Below, piece after piece: positions 1 through 9,480 of a stretch of 64,000 bases of DNA (position 1 is the first letter of the stretch; every line of letters starts with the position of its first letter). The notes beneath the pieces are model-generated. The model worked only from the letters and a program-made list of their open reading frames with translations. It was not told the DNA's origin and ran no database searches. A program made the translations under genes and the position numbers. The stretch is from assembly GCF_038049925.1 (NCBI RefSeq), contig NZ_CP145809.1, positions 1,612,001 through 1,676,000 of the forward strand, in the 5' to 3' direction. This stretch comes from Georgenia sp. M64. Lineage in GTDB: Bacteria; Actinomycetota; Actinomycetes; Actinomycetales; Actinomycetaceae.

Positions 1-343
1 CGACATGCCACAGTTCGATCGTCTCGGTGAGGGACAGGACTGCCACCACGGTCATCACAGCCGCGGTGCATCCCTGCACGGTGATGATGATGCGTCGTTT
101 GGAGAACCGATCGGCGACAACGCCACCCAGGATCGAGAAGGCGAACAGGCCCAAGCTCATCCCTGTTGCGACCGCTGAGAGCGCGAGCGGGCTGTCATCG
201 AGCGCGAGGACTTGGAAGACCATCACGATGGTCCACATCCCGGTGCCGAAGACCTCGATGCCGACTGCGGCGAACAGGAGCCGATAATCCCGCGAACCCA
301 GTGGCCGCAGGGCACGTATCCGGTTGAGGTTCTTCTCGCTCAT
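1..343 (-). CDS. MFS transporter, N-terminal part (runs off left edge)
   Basis: The minus strand encodes about 114 residues that start MSEKNLNRIRALRPLGSRDY and continue into the first membrane helices. The stretch reading VADRFSKRR is the conserved loop between helices 2 and 3 of the major facilitator superfamily, so this is a proton-driven efflux-type permease of the inner membrane. The start ATG (343-341) overlaps the stop of the upstream ABC-F gene in an ATGA arrangement, so the two are likely co-transcribed and translationally coupled. Pairing with an ABC-F gene suggests drug resistance, but the substrate cannot be read from this fragment. The C-terminal part lies outside the window. Confidence 0.8.
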   Translation of the reverse strand, partial: MSEKNLNRIRALRPLGSRDYRLLFAAVGIEVFGTGMWTIVMVFQVLALDDSPLALSAVATGMSLGLFAFSILGGVVADRFSKRRIIITVQGCTAAVMTVVAVLSLTETIELWHV

Positions 344-1995
344 ACCAGCGCCTCGCCTTCGACCATCGAAGTCAGTTCGAGGCTCGGCCATTCGTCAACG
401 TCACGGAGCAGCTGCCGGTCGTGCGTTGACAGGACGACCGCCGCTGCGGTCGCTCCGAGCGCGTCGGTGAGTTCGTCAACGAGCGCGATTGAAAGGTGGT
501 TGGTGGGTTCGTCCAGGAGCAGCACATGCGGGCGCATCGCGAGCACGAGTGCCAGATCGAGCCGGCGCTGTTGCCCCATCGAGAGCTCGCCCACTCGTTT
601 GCCCGCCTCGCGCGGGCGCAGGAGACCAAGCTGGGAGAGGCCGATCGCATCCGATTCCTGCAAGGTACCTTCGGACACGAGCGCGCCGACGTGCGTGGCG
701 TACACCTCGCTCGCTCTCCGATCGGGCGGCAGGGTCGTCTCCTGATGGAGAAAGCCGAGGCGCGTGCTCCGAGGCATCCGAACCGCTCCGGTGTCCGGCG
801 ATAGCTCACTACCGACCACGCTCAGCAGTGTGGACTTGCCAGCACCGTTCGGGCCGGTCACAACGAGACGGCCGCGGTGGGAGAGTGAGAACGACACTGG
901 CTGGCTCAGCCGCCCGGCGACGCTGACGTGATCGACGCTGAGGAGAACCGCGCCGGTTCTTGTGGGGAGTTCGGGGAACCGGAAGAGCTGAGGCGGTTCC
1001 GGCACGGTGACGGCGTGGGCTTCGAGTGCTTCCTGGCGTCGGTGCACGTTCTGCACAAGCCCGCCGGCCCGGGTGGCGCGCCCATGCTTGTTGGTGCCCT
1101 TCTCTGGTCTCCACCCCGAGACGAGTCGGTTCTGCGCGGCGCTGAGACTGTCCTGTAGCCGAGCATGCTCGGCCTGCTGGTGGTCATAGTCCTGTTCCCA
1201 GCGTTCCCGCTCGGCCAGACGTCCCTCCCGGTAGCCGGCATAGCCGTTCCCGTACACGCGCGGCCGATCGTCCGGCGTCGGGTCCAGGTCGACGATGGTC
1301 TCCGCGATGTCGGACAGCAGCGCGCGATCGTGGCTGACGACGACAACACCCCCGCTCCGCGCTCGGAGCTGCGCGGTCAGGAACTCGAGCCCGCTTCGGT
1401 CGAGGTGGTTGGTGGGCTCATCAAGCAGGAGGAAGTCGTGATCGGCGCCCAGGAGGCACGCCAGCCGTACCCGATAACGCTGTCCCACCGAGAGGTCTGC
1501 GAGAAGCCTGGTCGAGTCCGTCTCCGCGTCGAGTGCTTCGAGCGCGATCTGCACGCGCCGTTCGGCATCCCACGCATCGAGCGCTTCGGCATGTTCCAAC
1601 GCGGCCGTGTACTGCTCCTCCGCCCGGTCCGTGTTGTCCGCGAGAGCGAGAGCGGCCGCGTCGAGCGCCGCCAACGCGGCCAGTGGTTCGGCGATCGCCT
1701 CTGCGACCGCTTGCCCAACAGTTCGACTGTCAGCGGCGGTCATCTCTTGCTCGGCCACAGCGATCGTGCCAATGCGCTGGACTGTTCCGCTGTCCGGGAC
1801 CAGGACGCCAGCGAGTACCTGCAGGAGGGTCGATTTCCCTCGCCCGTTCTCTCCCACGATCGCGACACGCGATGAGGAAGTGAGGGTGAGGTCGACATGA
1901 TGGAGGACGGGTGTGGCTCCGCGCATCAAAGACACGTCGGAAGTGATGAGTTGCGCGCGATGGCGCGCCGGATGACGGTTCGTCGGGGTAAGCAT
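340..1995 (-). CDS. ABC-F family ATPase (probable ribosomal protection protein)
   Basis: A soluble protein of about 551 residues with two tandem ABC ATPase domains and no membrane segments, the layout of ABC-F proteins that act on the ribosome. Domain 1 has Walker A GENGRGKST, signature LSVGQ and Walker B FLLLDEPTNHLD. Domain 2 has Walker A GPNGAGKST, signature LSMGQQRR and Walker B VLLLDEPTNHLS. The start at 1995 is chosen because GAAGGA lies 7 nt upstream; in-frame ATGs further upstream lack such a site. It overlaps the downstream MFS gene. ABC-F proteins of this type in actinobacteria often give resistance to macrolides, lincosamides or pleuromutilins. The drug range here is inference. Confidence 0.85.
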   Translation of the reverse strand: MLTPTNRHPARHRAQLITSDVSLMRGATPVLHHVDLTLTSSSRVAIVGENGRGKSTLLQVLAGVLVPDSGTVQRIGTIAVAEQEMTAADSRTVGQAVAEAIAEPLAALAALDAAALALADNTDRAEEQYTAALEHAEALDAWDAERRVQIALEALDAETDSTRLLADLSVGQRYRVRLACLLGADHDFLLLDEPTNHLDRSGLEFLTAQLRARSGGVVVVSHDRALLSDIAETIVDLDPTPDDRPRVYGNGYAGYREGRLAERERWEQDYDHQQAEHARLQDSLSAAQNRLVSGWRPEKGTNKHGRATRAGGLVQNVHRRQEALEAHAVTVPEPPQLFRFPELPTRTGAVLLSVDHVSVAGRLSQPVSFSLSHRGRLVVTGPNGAGKSTLLSVVGSELSPDTGAVRMPRSTRLGFLHQETTLPPDRRASEVYATHVGALVSEGTLQESDAIGLSQLGLLRPREAGKRVGELSMGQQRRLDLALVLAMRPHVLLLDEPTNHLSIALVDELTDALGATAAAVVLSTHDRQLLRDVDEWPSLELTSMVEGEALV

Positions 1996-2054
1996 TGAAG
2001 TCCTTCGAGACGACGCACCACCAGCCACGGACAGGCAGATAGGTACGCAAATGA

Positions 2055-2089
2055 CGGCGACCCAGAAGGGTCAGAACGAGCGGTCGCCG
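2055..2089 (-). promoter_or_regulatory. Possible attenuator hairpins in the ABC-F leader
   Basis: Between the short leader ORF (2133-2153) and the ABC-F start, two mutually exclusive stems can form. The longer pairs CGGCGACC (2055-2062) with GGTCGCCG (2082-2089). The shorter pairs GACCC (2059-2063) with GGGTC (2068-2072) and shares bases with one arm of the longer. Alternative stems downstream of a short leader peptide are typical of antibiotic-induced ribosome-mediated attenuation. No U-tract was identified. Confidence 0.4.
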
Positions 2090-2132
2090 CAGTCTCGGAT
2101 TTCTCAACGAGCGCGGTAGGCCTGCTCAACCG

Positions 2133-2153
2133 TCACAGGAAGTACAAATGCAT
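2133..2153 (-). CDS. Possible leader peptide MHLYFL upstream of ABC-F gene
   Basis: A seven-codon frame on the minus strand, ATG to TGA, encodes MHLYFL. It ends about 137 nt before the ABC-F start and precedes the alternative hairpins. Short leader peptides on which drug-bound ribosomes stall are known for many antibiotic-resistance ABC-F and methyltransferase genes. Its ribosome binding site is weak, so this rests mainly on context. Confidence 0.35.
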   Translation of the reverse strand: MHLYFL

Positions 2154-2703
2154 GGACTCGATTCTACCGCATGACACCGCCGGCTGGCGACTCTGCCTCG
2201 CTGCCGACCTCCTCCGCGACACCGGCGCGACGGTCGCCCATCAAGTCGACTCCTCCAACGCGTTCGTCCTCAGTACCGCCTTCGCCCGACAGTTCGGTCA
2301 CCGGGCTCCGAACACCGACGCCTCCACAAGCGGTATCGATTTTGAGAACGTCAGCGAGAGCGACCTGCGAAGCATCAACCTGCTCGGTGCGATGCTCTAT
2401 CACGGGGTCAACACCGAGGCAGGCGTGGTGATGCGGATGAGTTCAGTTCCGAGAACGGCAGCTAACTCGCTCGGGGCGGAGTTCGCACAGGGCCACGAAC
2501 CAGGATCCCTTCGTCCGTCAGAGGCGCGTGAGTTCCTTTCGCAACTGTCTGACGCTGATTGGGGTCGGCACGTTCCGCGCGGGTCAGACCTCGCCGGTTC
2601 TGACCTGAGGGACCTGTGGCAAGTGCACTCAGGCAGCACCGCTGATCCCGGCGCTCGGTCTGCGGTTCGCACCGCGGAGCAACCTCGTTCAGGATCTTCG
2701 TGA
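2152..2703 (+). CDS. Hypothetical protein (doubtful)
   Basis: An open frame of 183 codons, divergent from the ABC-F gene, with G/C-rich third positions over roughly the first 100 codons. No family was recognised and no signal peptide or membrane helix is visible. The second half is low in complexity and may run into non-coding attachment-site flank. Its start overlaps the leader region of the ABC-F gene, which argues against it being a normal gene. It may be the remains of an accessory gene. Confidence 0.25.
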   Translation: MDSILPHDTAGWRLCLAADLLRDTGATVAHQVDSSNAFVLSTAFARQFGHRAPNTDASTSGIDFENVSESDLRSINLLGAMLYHGVNTEAGVVMRMSSVPRTAANSLGAEFAQGHEPGSLRPSEAREFLSQLSDADWGRHVPRGSDLAGSDLRDLWQVHSGSTADPGARSAVRTAEQPRSGSS

Positions 2704-2823
2704 TTGATGAGGGGGACCAGAAGGGGACCAGAACCGTGCAAACCATGCATCTCGTGACGTGCTCCGCATGATCTGACGCCCGGAATCACGCGGAATCCGG
2801 TCCGGCCGAAGCCGTCTGGACGC

Positions 2824-2866
2824 CTGGGGGTCAAGGGGTCGCAGGTTCAAATCCTGTCAGCCCGAC
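2824..2866 (+). other. 3' part of tRNA-Pro(GGG): attachment-site remnant
   Basis: The sequence begins exactly at a tRNA anticodon loop CTGGGGG, followed by anticodon-stem 3' arm TCAAG, variable loop, T-arm GCAGG-TTCAAAT-CCTGT and acceptor 3' strand CAGCCCG plus A and CC. The matching 5' half (acceptor CGGGCTG, stem CTTGA) is absent upstream. A tRNA truncated at the anticodon loop is the usual footprint of tyrosine-integrase recombination. An excisionase and an integrase fragment lie 1.5 kb downstream. Confidence 0.75.
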
Positions 2867-2869
2867 CGA

Positions 2870-4174
2870 TGTGATGTCGCAAGACATCCGCGACAGGCCG
2901 AACCCTCATTTTGAGGGTTCGGCCTTTGTCGTTGTTCGGGGTTGGTAGTCGCGTGTGGGGTCGAGGGTGAGCTTGCGGATGATCTCGCCGGTGTCTTTGG
3001 CGGCGATGACGATGTGGCGGTCCTGGATGACGATGACGACGGGGGTTCGGGCGTGGGTTCGTCCGACGCCGATGTGGTGCAGGCGGCCGTTGTAACGCAG
3101 GGTCACGGAGCCTTGCCCGTCGACCTTGTCGTGGCGGACGCGGTTGTCCTTGCCGGCGGGTGATCCGATCGGGATGGCTTTGGGTGTGGCGATGTACGCC
3201 GCTCGTGGGGTGCGCCCGCCGAGGGAGCGGTGCGGGCGGGTGGTGTTGTAGTAGGTGACGAAGGCGTCGATCTGGGCCTGGAGCTCGGCGATGCTGTCCG
3301 CGGGCGCTCTGGTGGCGAGGTGCTTTTTGAGGGTCTGCTGGAAGCGTTCGACCTTGCCCTGGGTCTGGGGGTGGTTGGGGGCGCCGTTCTTCTGGTGGAT
3401 GCCGAGCTTGTGGAGCAGTCGCTGGAAGCTGTTGCGGGCCTTGAGCGAGTGGGTGGTGTAGACGAGGCCGTTGTCGGTCAGGACGGTGGCGGGTAGGCCG
3501 TGCTCGGCGGCGGTGGTCTGGAAGGTGGTGGTGACGGTCTGACCGGTGATGACGGTTGTGGGCGGTGACGGACAGGGCGTAGCGGGAGTGGTCGTCGAGC
3601 CAGGTGATGACTTCGGTGTCGGTGCCGCCGGCGAGGCGGACGTGGGTGAAGTCGGACTGCCAGCACTCGTTCGGTGCGGATGCCTGGAACCGGATGTAGG
3701 AGGCTTTCGGGCGTTTCTTCGGCTCGGGGCTGATCAGGGCGTGCCGGTTCAGGGTCCGCCAGATCGTCGCCACGGACACGGTGAGGCCGCGGCGGGTCAG
3801 GTGCTCGGCGATGGTGGCGGGGCCGGCGTCGTGCCCGGCGGTGGTCAGCTCCTCGCGCAGGGCCAGGATCGCCGTCACCTTCTCCGCGCTGGTCGCTGTG
3901 GGGACGGTCTTGGGACGGCGTGAGCGCGGCTCGAGCGCTGCCTCGCCGTCCTGGGCGTACCGGCGCACGAGCCGGTAGACCCACGAACGGTGGACACCGT
4001 AGGTCGCGGCGACTTCGGCGACCGGGCGGTTCTGATGGACGACGGCGGTGATGACCAGGCGGGCTGTCGAGGACATGACCGAGCCCTACTGGGTCCGAGC
4101 GGTGTCGCGGATGTCTTGAGAGACGTGTCGCGCATGTCTTGAGACATCTGTCGCCTATGTGTTGAAACAGGACA
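2870..4174 (-). mobile_element. IS481-family insertion sequence
   Basis: The element is bounded by 26-bp imperfect inverted repeats beginning TGT and ending GCGACA, with 19 of 26 positions matching. It is flanked by a 16-bp direct repeat (CTGTCAGCCCGACCGA) at 2854-2869 and 4175-4190, immediately against both ends. Insertion was into the 3' end of the tRNA-Pro remnant. A 16-bp duplication is at the long end for this family. Confidence 0.8.
2906..4076 (-). pseudogene. IS481-family transposase, frameshifted
   Basis: The N-terminal half (from 4076) has the tandem helix-turn-helix of IS481 transposases, MSSTARLVITAV onward, and the start of the DDE integrase core at CWQSDFTHVRL. Near 3550 the frame is lost. 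The C-terminal section, containing YNGRLHHIGVGR and a basic tail, is read in another frame and ends at 2906. One or more indels therefore break the gene. It would catalyse cut-and-paste movement of the surrounding element if intact. Confidence 0.8.
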
Positions 4175-4414
4175 CTGTCAGCCCGACCGAGTGAGATGGC
4201 CTCGGACTTGCGAACGTGCAGGTCCGGGGCCATATGCGTCTCCCGAGCGGGACTGGTGACCGTGACCGAAAGGTTGCCAGTTTTGATTCATGGGGCATTT
4301 ATGGGGCATAAACCCCTCGCCCGAGGCCCGCAGTGGCCGCAGGTCCACGCCGCGCTGCGATCGGTGGTCCGAGCAGGGCTGAGCGAGGTGGACGGCGCCG
4401 CGCACCTGAGGTGC

Positions 4415-4651
4415 ATGACGACCAACTCCACGCCTGGCGGCGGGCTTGAGCCGCTGATGAGCATCGACGCGCTCTCCGAGCTGCTCGGGGTGCCGGTCAA
4501 CACGATCAAGGACTGGCGCACCAAGGGTCAGGGACCGGTTGCCTACAAGATCGGCAACCACCTGCGCTACGCCGCCCAAGACGTGCGGGCCTGGTTGGAG
4601 CGTTGCCGCGAAGAGTCGGCCGGTGTCGCGCCGCCACCCGGGCGGCGGTGA
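4415..4651 (+). CDS. Excisionase / MerR-like DNA-binding protein
   Basis: A 78-residue protein carrying the winged-helix fold of excisionases: an MSIDALSELLGVPVNTIKDW helix-turn-helix followed by GPVAYKIGNHLRY and DVRAWLE. This pattern is found in Xis proteins of actinobacterial integrative elements. The start at 4415 has GAGG directly upstream. It lies 6 bp before the integrase, the usual xis-int order, and would direct the integrase toward excision. It appears intact although its partner is truncated. Confidence 0.8.
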   Translation: MTTNSTPGGGLEPLMSIDALSELLGVPVNTIKDWRTKGQGPVAYKIGNHLRYAAQDVRAWLERCREESAGVAPPPGRR

Positions 4652-4657
4652 CCGGCG

Positions 4658-4999
4658 ATGGCACGACCGCGCACCCCGATCGGCACCTACGGCGACCCGT
4701 ACTACGAGGAGACCGACGGCGGCCGGCAGATCGCCGTCGTCAGGTTCCGCGACTTCGACGGCCGCACCCGCAAGATCAAAGCCGTCGGCCGGTCCAAGGC
4801 CGAGGCACTGCGCCGGCTCAAGAAGAAGATCGCCAACCACGAGGCGGCCAGCGTCGGCGAGGAGGACCTCACCGCGGACTCGCTGTTCGTCGACCTCGCC
4901 GACGCCTGGCTCCAGTCGCTCGACGACACCAAGCGGCTCGCCCCCAGCACCCGCTACCGATACGAGCGTGACCTGCGCACCCTCGTGCTCCCGGCATTC
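4658..4999 (+). pseudogene. Tyrosine integrase, N-terminal fragment
   Basis: About 113 residues match the N-terminal part of actinobacterial tyrosine integrases: the arm-binding region RQIAVVRFRDFDGRTRKIKA, then the start of the SAM-like core-binding domain at FVDLADAWLQSL and PSTRYRYERDLRTLVLPAF. Homology stops there. The catalytic domain with the R-H-R-Y residues is missing, and the same frame runs on into unrelated sequence and the relaxase. The fragment marks a deletion junction near 5000, so the element could not integrate or excise by itself. Confidence 0.8.
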
Positions 5000-5101
5000 G
5001 TTTCGACTTCACACCGGCAGAGGCGGCCCGAAGCGGGCCCGGGGCCGTGGTGGCCACTCGTGGTCCTCACACCTCTGGCACCCGAGGCGCACCTGGTGGG
5101 T

Positions 5102-8100
5102 GTGACGGTCTCGATGCGGGTGGTCTCGGCGGGCAAGGGGTACGGGTACCTGCTGCGGTCGGTCGTGCAGGGCGACGGCGACGCCACGCAGGCGAGCGGG
5201 TTCACGCGGTACTTCACCGATGCCGGCACGCCGCCGGGGGTGTGGCTGGGCAAGGGCGTCACGTTCTTCGGGGCGGGGGAGCTGCGCCCGGGCATGACGG
5301 CAGGCGGCCCGTGGGTCACAGACGGCGACGGCGGGGTTCGATCTGACGTTCTCGGTGCCCAAGTCGGTGTCGGTGCTGTGGGGTCTGGCGGACGCGAACA
5401 CTCAGGAGCTGATCGTCGAGGCCCACCACGCCGCCGTCGCGCAGGTGCTGGATTTCTTTGAGCGGGAGGTTGCGGCCACCCGCACCGGGCACGCCGGGAT
5501 CGCGCAGGTGCCGGTCGTCGGGGTCGCCGCGACGGCGTACGACCATTGGGACTCACGCGCGAACGACCCCCAGCTCCACACCCACGTGGTGGTGTCGAAC
5601 AAGGTGATGGCCGCCCATGACGGGCGGTGGCGGACCCTGGACTCCCGGGCCGTCCACCACGCGGTCGTGGGCCTGTCCGAGCACTACAACGCCGTCCTCG
5701 CCGACCGGCTCACCGGCACGTTCGGGCTGTCGTGGGAGCGGCGCGACCGCGGTGAGGACCGCACCGCACAGTGGGAGATCCGCGGCGTCGGCGAGGACCT
5801 GATCGCCGCGTTCTCCAGCCGCGCCCGGGCGATCGACGTCGCCACCGACGCGAAGATCGCCGCCTACGTGACCAAGCACGGCCACCGCCCCACCGGCCGG
5901 CGGATCGTGCAGCTGCGCGCCGAGGCCACCCTCGACACCCGCCCCGAGAAGACCATCCGCGCCCTGTCCGACCTGACCGCCGAGTGGCGGACACGCGCCC
6001 GCGACCTGGTGGGGGGCGACCCCACGGAGTGGGCACGCACCCTCACCACCAGGCAGCCCGCGCACGCGCTCACCGGGGAGTCCGTACCGATGTACCTGAT
6101 CGACCAGGCCGCCGCCGACGTCGTGGCCGCGGTGTCGGAGCGGCGGTCGACTTGGCGGCACTGGAACGTGTGGGCCGAGGCCTCGCGCCGCACGATGGGG
6201 TGGCGCTTCGTCACCGCCGTCGATCGCGAACAGGTGGTCGCGCTCATCGCCGACGCCGCCATCCGGCGGTCGGTCCGGCTCACCCCGGGCGAGGTCGCCA
6301 CCACCCCGGCGGGGATGCGGCGGGGCGACGGCACCAGCACTCTGCGGCCCCGGCACTCCACGTACTACTCGAGCGAGCGTCTGCTCGGCGCGGAGGACCG
6401 GCTGCTCGCCCTGGCCGAGGACCGCACCACGACGCTCGTCATCCCGCAACGAATCGTAGAGACCGTTCCCGGTTCCCGGGGCGACGGCGTGGTGGTCGAC
6501 GGCGAGCAGGCCGCCGCCATCACGCAGATCCTCACCTCGGGGCGGCGGCTGGACGTTCTGGTTGGTCCGGCCGGGACGGGGAAGTCCACGGCGATGGCCG
6601 GCCTGGCCGGTGCCTGGACCACGGCGCACGGGCCCGGGTCCGTGGTCGGGATGGCGCCGTCAGCCGCCGCCGCCCAGGTCCTCGCCCAGGACATCGGCAT
6701 CGGGTGCGACAACACCGCCAAGTGGGTCCACGACCACGCCCGCGGCAGGGCGGACTTCCGCCCGGGCCAGCTCATCATCCTCGACGAGGCCACCCTCGCC
6801 TCCACTCGCACCCTGGAGACCATCGCCAACCGCGCCGCCGAGGTGGGGGCGAAGGTCGTGCTCGTCGGGGACCCGGCCCAGCTGCAGTCCGTCGACGCCG
6901 GCGGTGCGTTCAACATGCTCGTCCAGGCCCGCGGCGGCGACCTGGCCCGGCTGGTGGAGGTGCGGCGCTTCGTCCACGTCTGGGAGAAGGACGCGTCTCT
7001 CGCCCTGCGCGACGGCGACCCGACCGCGATCGACGCCTACGCCGGCCGCGGCCGGATCGTTGAGGGGACCACCGAGGCGATGGTCGACGCCGCCTACGTG
7101 GCGTGGCAGCACGACCTGCAGACGGGGATTTCGTCCATCCTGGTGACCGAGGCGGCGGAGTCGGTGCGGCAGCTCAACGAGCGGGCCCGCGCCGAACGCA
7201 TCCAGGCTGGCCTGACCGACACCGGCCGGGAGGTCCGGCTGCGCGAGGGGGCCCGCGCATCGGTGGGTGATGTGGTCATCACGCGCCGCAACGACCGTCG
7301 CCTCCGCACCGGCCCCGGCACCTGGGTTCGCAACGGCGACCGCTGGACCGTGACCCACGTCGGAAGCGACGGGACGCTCGACGTCCGCCGGCCCGGCGAC
7401 GGCGCGAGCGTGAGGCTGCCGGCCCGGTACGTCGTCCGGCACGTCGACCTCGGTTACGCCGTCACCGCGCCCCGCGCGCAGGGCATGACCGTCGACGCCG
7501 CCCACGTGGTCGTCTCGCCGTCGACTACCCGCGAGAACCTGTACGTGGCCATGACCCGCGGCCGACGCGCCAACACCGCCTACGTCGCCCTCGACCAGCC
7601 CGACCCCCTCCACGGCACCCCCGCCGAGACCGACACCACTGCACGGACCGTGTTGTTCGGTGTGCTCAACCACTCCGGCCTCGAGCTCTCCGCGCACCAG
7701 ACCATCACCGCCGTGCAAGAGAGCTGGACCGGCATCGCCCAGCTCGCCGCCGAGTACGAGACCATCGCCACCACCGCCCAACGGGGCCGCTGGACCCGGC
7801 TCGTCATGGACGCGCTTGTCCGGGCGGGCGGGCTCACGATGTCCGAAGCCGACCAGGTCACCTCGTCCGAGGCCTTCGCCGTCCTCACCGCGGAGCTGCG
7901 CCGCGCCGAGGCAAACCACCACGACCTCGACACCCTCCTGCCACGCCTGGCCGCCCAACGCACCCTGCTCGACGCCGACGACATTGCCGCCGTCCTCACC
8001 GCCCGCCTCGCCCGAGCCACGGCACGGCCCGCACCCGGCACGACCCCGGACCTCGTCGCCGGACTCATCCCCGCCGCTAGCGGCCCGTTGCCGGCCGACG

Positions 8101-8441
8101 CCGCCCGCGCGCTGGCCGAACGCCGCCAACTCATCGAGACCCGCGCCCACACCCTCGCCGAGACCGCTGTCCGCGACCGGGCACCCTGGGTGTCCCACAT
8201 CGGCGAACGGCCGCACAGTGCCGGCGACCGGGAACGTTGGCTGGCCGAGCTGGCCGTCGTCGCCGCCTACCGCGACCGGTACGCCATCACCTCCGCCGCA
8301 CCACTCGGCGCCTCCCCCCAGACCCACGTCCAGGAACGCGACCGCCACCGAGCCACCGACGCACTGCACCGTGCCCAGGTCACTGCCCAGACCCGCAAGA
8401 CTGACGCGGCCAGGGGGCGTACCCACGGGCGCAGCATCTAG
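5102..8441 (+). pseudogene. MobF-type (TrwC/TraA) relaxase-helicase with internal deletion and frameshift
   Basis: The N-terminus, from a GTG at 5102 or an ATG at 5114, reads MRVVSAGKGYGYLLRSVVQG, the start of the TrwC relaxase domain. Near 5330 the frame changes and a stretch normally present before GFDLTFSVPKSVSVLW is missing. The metal-binding histidines appear at PQLHTHVVV. The downstream helicase domain is complete, with Walker A VGPAGTGKST and Walker B LIILDEATLA, to about residue 1000 of the second frame. The protein would nick at oriT and unwind DNA for conjugation. As it stands the relaxase domain is split, so transfer is unlikely. A GTG at 5355 could start a truncated product. Confidence 0.85.
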
Positions 8442-8499
8442 GACAGGTCTTGGACACGCTCGTGCGCGCCTTCGTTGACACGTCATAACGGGGAAAGGA

Positions 8500-8534
8500 C
8501 GCTCGACGCCCCGTTCGAGTTGGGACGTCGAGCG
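8500..8534 (+). terminator. Hairpin after relaxase gene
   Basis: A perfect 9-bp stem, CGCTCGACG (8500-8508) with CGTCGAGCG (8526-8534), lies about 60 bp after the relaxase stop. It lacks a clear U-tract, as is common in high-GC actinobacteria. Confidence 0.5.
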
Positions 8535-8594
8535 CCTTCCGTGTCTTGTCCACGCGGCCGATCACCGCCCCGTGGCGGCCCTGTGGGAGAACGG

Positions 8595-8936
8595 TTAGGA
8601 CTGGTCTTGGGTTTCGGTAGTCCCGCCAATGCCCCTGAAGACCTTCGTGTGCTCGCGAAGGAGCTCCGGTAGTGCTGGGTCAACTCGTGGCTTGTCAATG
8701 AGCATGACCATGGGCTGATACCACATGTGCACGCACCAGGAATTGAGGCGGCCGAAGGCGAGTTCGTCCTCGACCGAGAGAGGCTCCCCGTTCACCAATC
8801 TAACAAGAGCGTCCCGCGCACGAGCGGACTTGATGATCAACTCGGCGTCGATTCCAGTCGCAACTGGTCCTGATGAGCTCCAATCACGGAGAGGTTCTCC
8901 AGGCCGATAGTTCGATGACTCGGATGTGATGCTCAA
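8595..8936 (-). CDS. Hypothetical protein, about 113 aa
   Basis: A short soluble protein of unknown family with no signal peptide or membrane helix. It contains a charged region near IIKSARARDALVRLV and a Trp/Tyr-rich stretch NSWCVHMWYQPMVMLID. The frame stays open upstream but overlaps the neighbouring secreted-protein gene, so I place the start at TTG 8936, which has AAGGG just before it. It is downstream of, and on the same strand as, the secreted protein at 8962-9480 and could be co-transcribed. Confidence 0.5.
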   Translation of the reverse strand: MSITSESSNYRPGEPLRDWSSSGPVATGIDAELIIKSARARDALVRLVNGEPLSVEDELAFGRLNSWCVHMWYQPMVMLIDKPRVDPALPELLREHTKVFRGIGGTTETQDQS

Positions 8937-8961
8937 GACCCTTGCAGCCCCTTCCCTAGAA

Positions 8962-9480
8962 TCAGCAGGTGTCGGTGTCGGAGCCAGTAACCCCGGCAAT
9001 CTTGGCAGTGATCGTGACACTGGTGGTCCCCGTTCCTGCGTTACCATAGTAGGTACTTGACGACCCGATGCCGTACCGACCGGTTGTCAAGTTGCCAGCG
9101 TAGATCCAGTTGAAACTGCCCCCACCTCCGGTTGGGGAGGAATGCTTCCACTGGTAGTAGACGCTGTACGTCGTGTAAGACGAAGCATCCGTCATCGTCG
9201 CGTTCCAGGCGTAGCGACCGTCCGATTGGCAGGACACGCTCACAGTCACCTGTGTCGCCTGGATGGAGTACAGATCCTCCACCCTCATGTCTCTGACGGA
9301 AGTGGCGCCCGCTGGAACTCCCCCGGCAAGCAGGATCGCGGTCGCCGACAGGACTGCTAGAAGCGACACCCACATCCGGCGAATCGCCGTTTGCTGGCCT
9401 CCTCCGGTCCTGGCGTCGGACCGCTGGGTCGTGATTGGCCCATCGCGGAGCGTAACCGAGGGTTCGCTGCTGGACGACAT
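8962..9480 (-). CDS. Small secreted protein with two cysteines
   Basis: A 172-residue protein with a long n-region, then a hydrophobic signal stretch (MWVSLLAVLSATAILLAGG) and a probable cleavage site near AGATS. The mature part, about 110 residues, is rich in Ser, Thr, Tyr and Gly, has alternating beta-type spacing and holds two cysteines, one near its start (SCQSD) and one as the last residue. A single disulphide is likely. The start is supported by AAGGGAG upstream. No known family was recognised. It has the same general layout as the small secreted proteins at 12643, 13689, 24597 and 39863. Confidence 0.65.
   Translation of the reverse strand: MSSSSEPSVTLRDGPITTQRSDARTGGGQQTAIRRMWVSLLAVLSATAILLAGGVPAGATSVRDMRVEDLYSIQATQVTVSVSCQSDGRYAWNATMTDASSYTTYSVYYQWKHSSPTGGGGSFNWIYAGNLTTGRYGIGSSSTYYGNAGTGTTSVTITAKIAGVTGSDTDTC

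Noticed and set aside
2820-2870. Complete tRNA-Pro gene
   Set aside because: Only the part from the anticodon loop to the 3' end is present; the 5' acceptor, D-arm and anticodon 5' stem are not found upstream.
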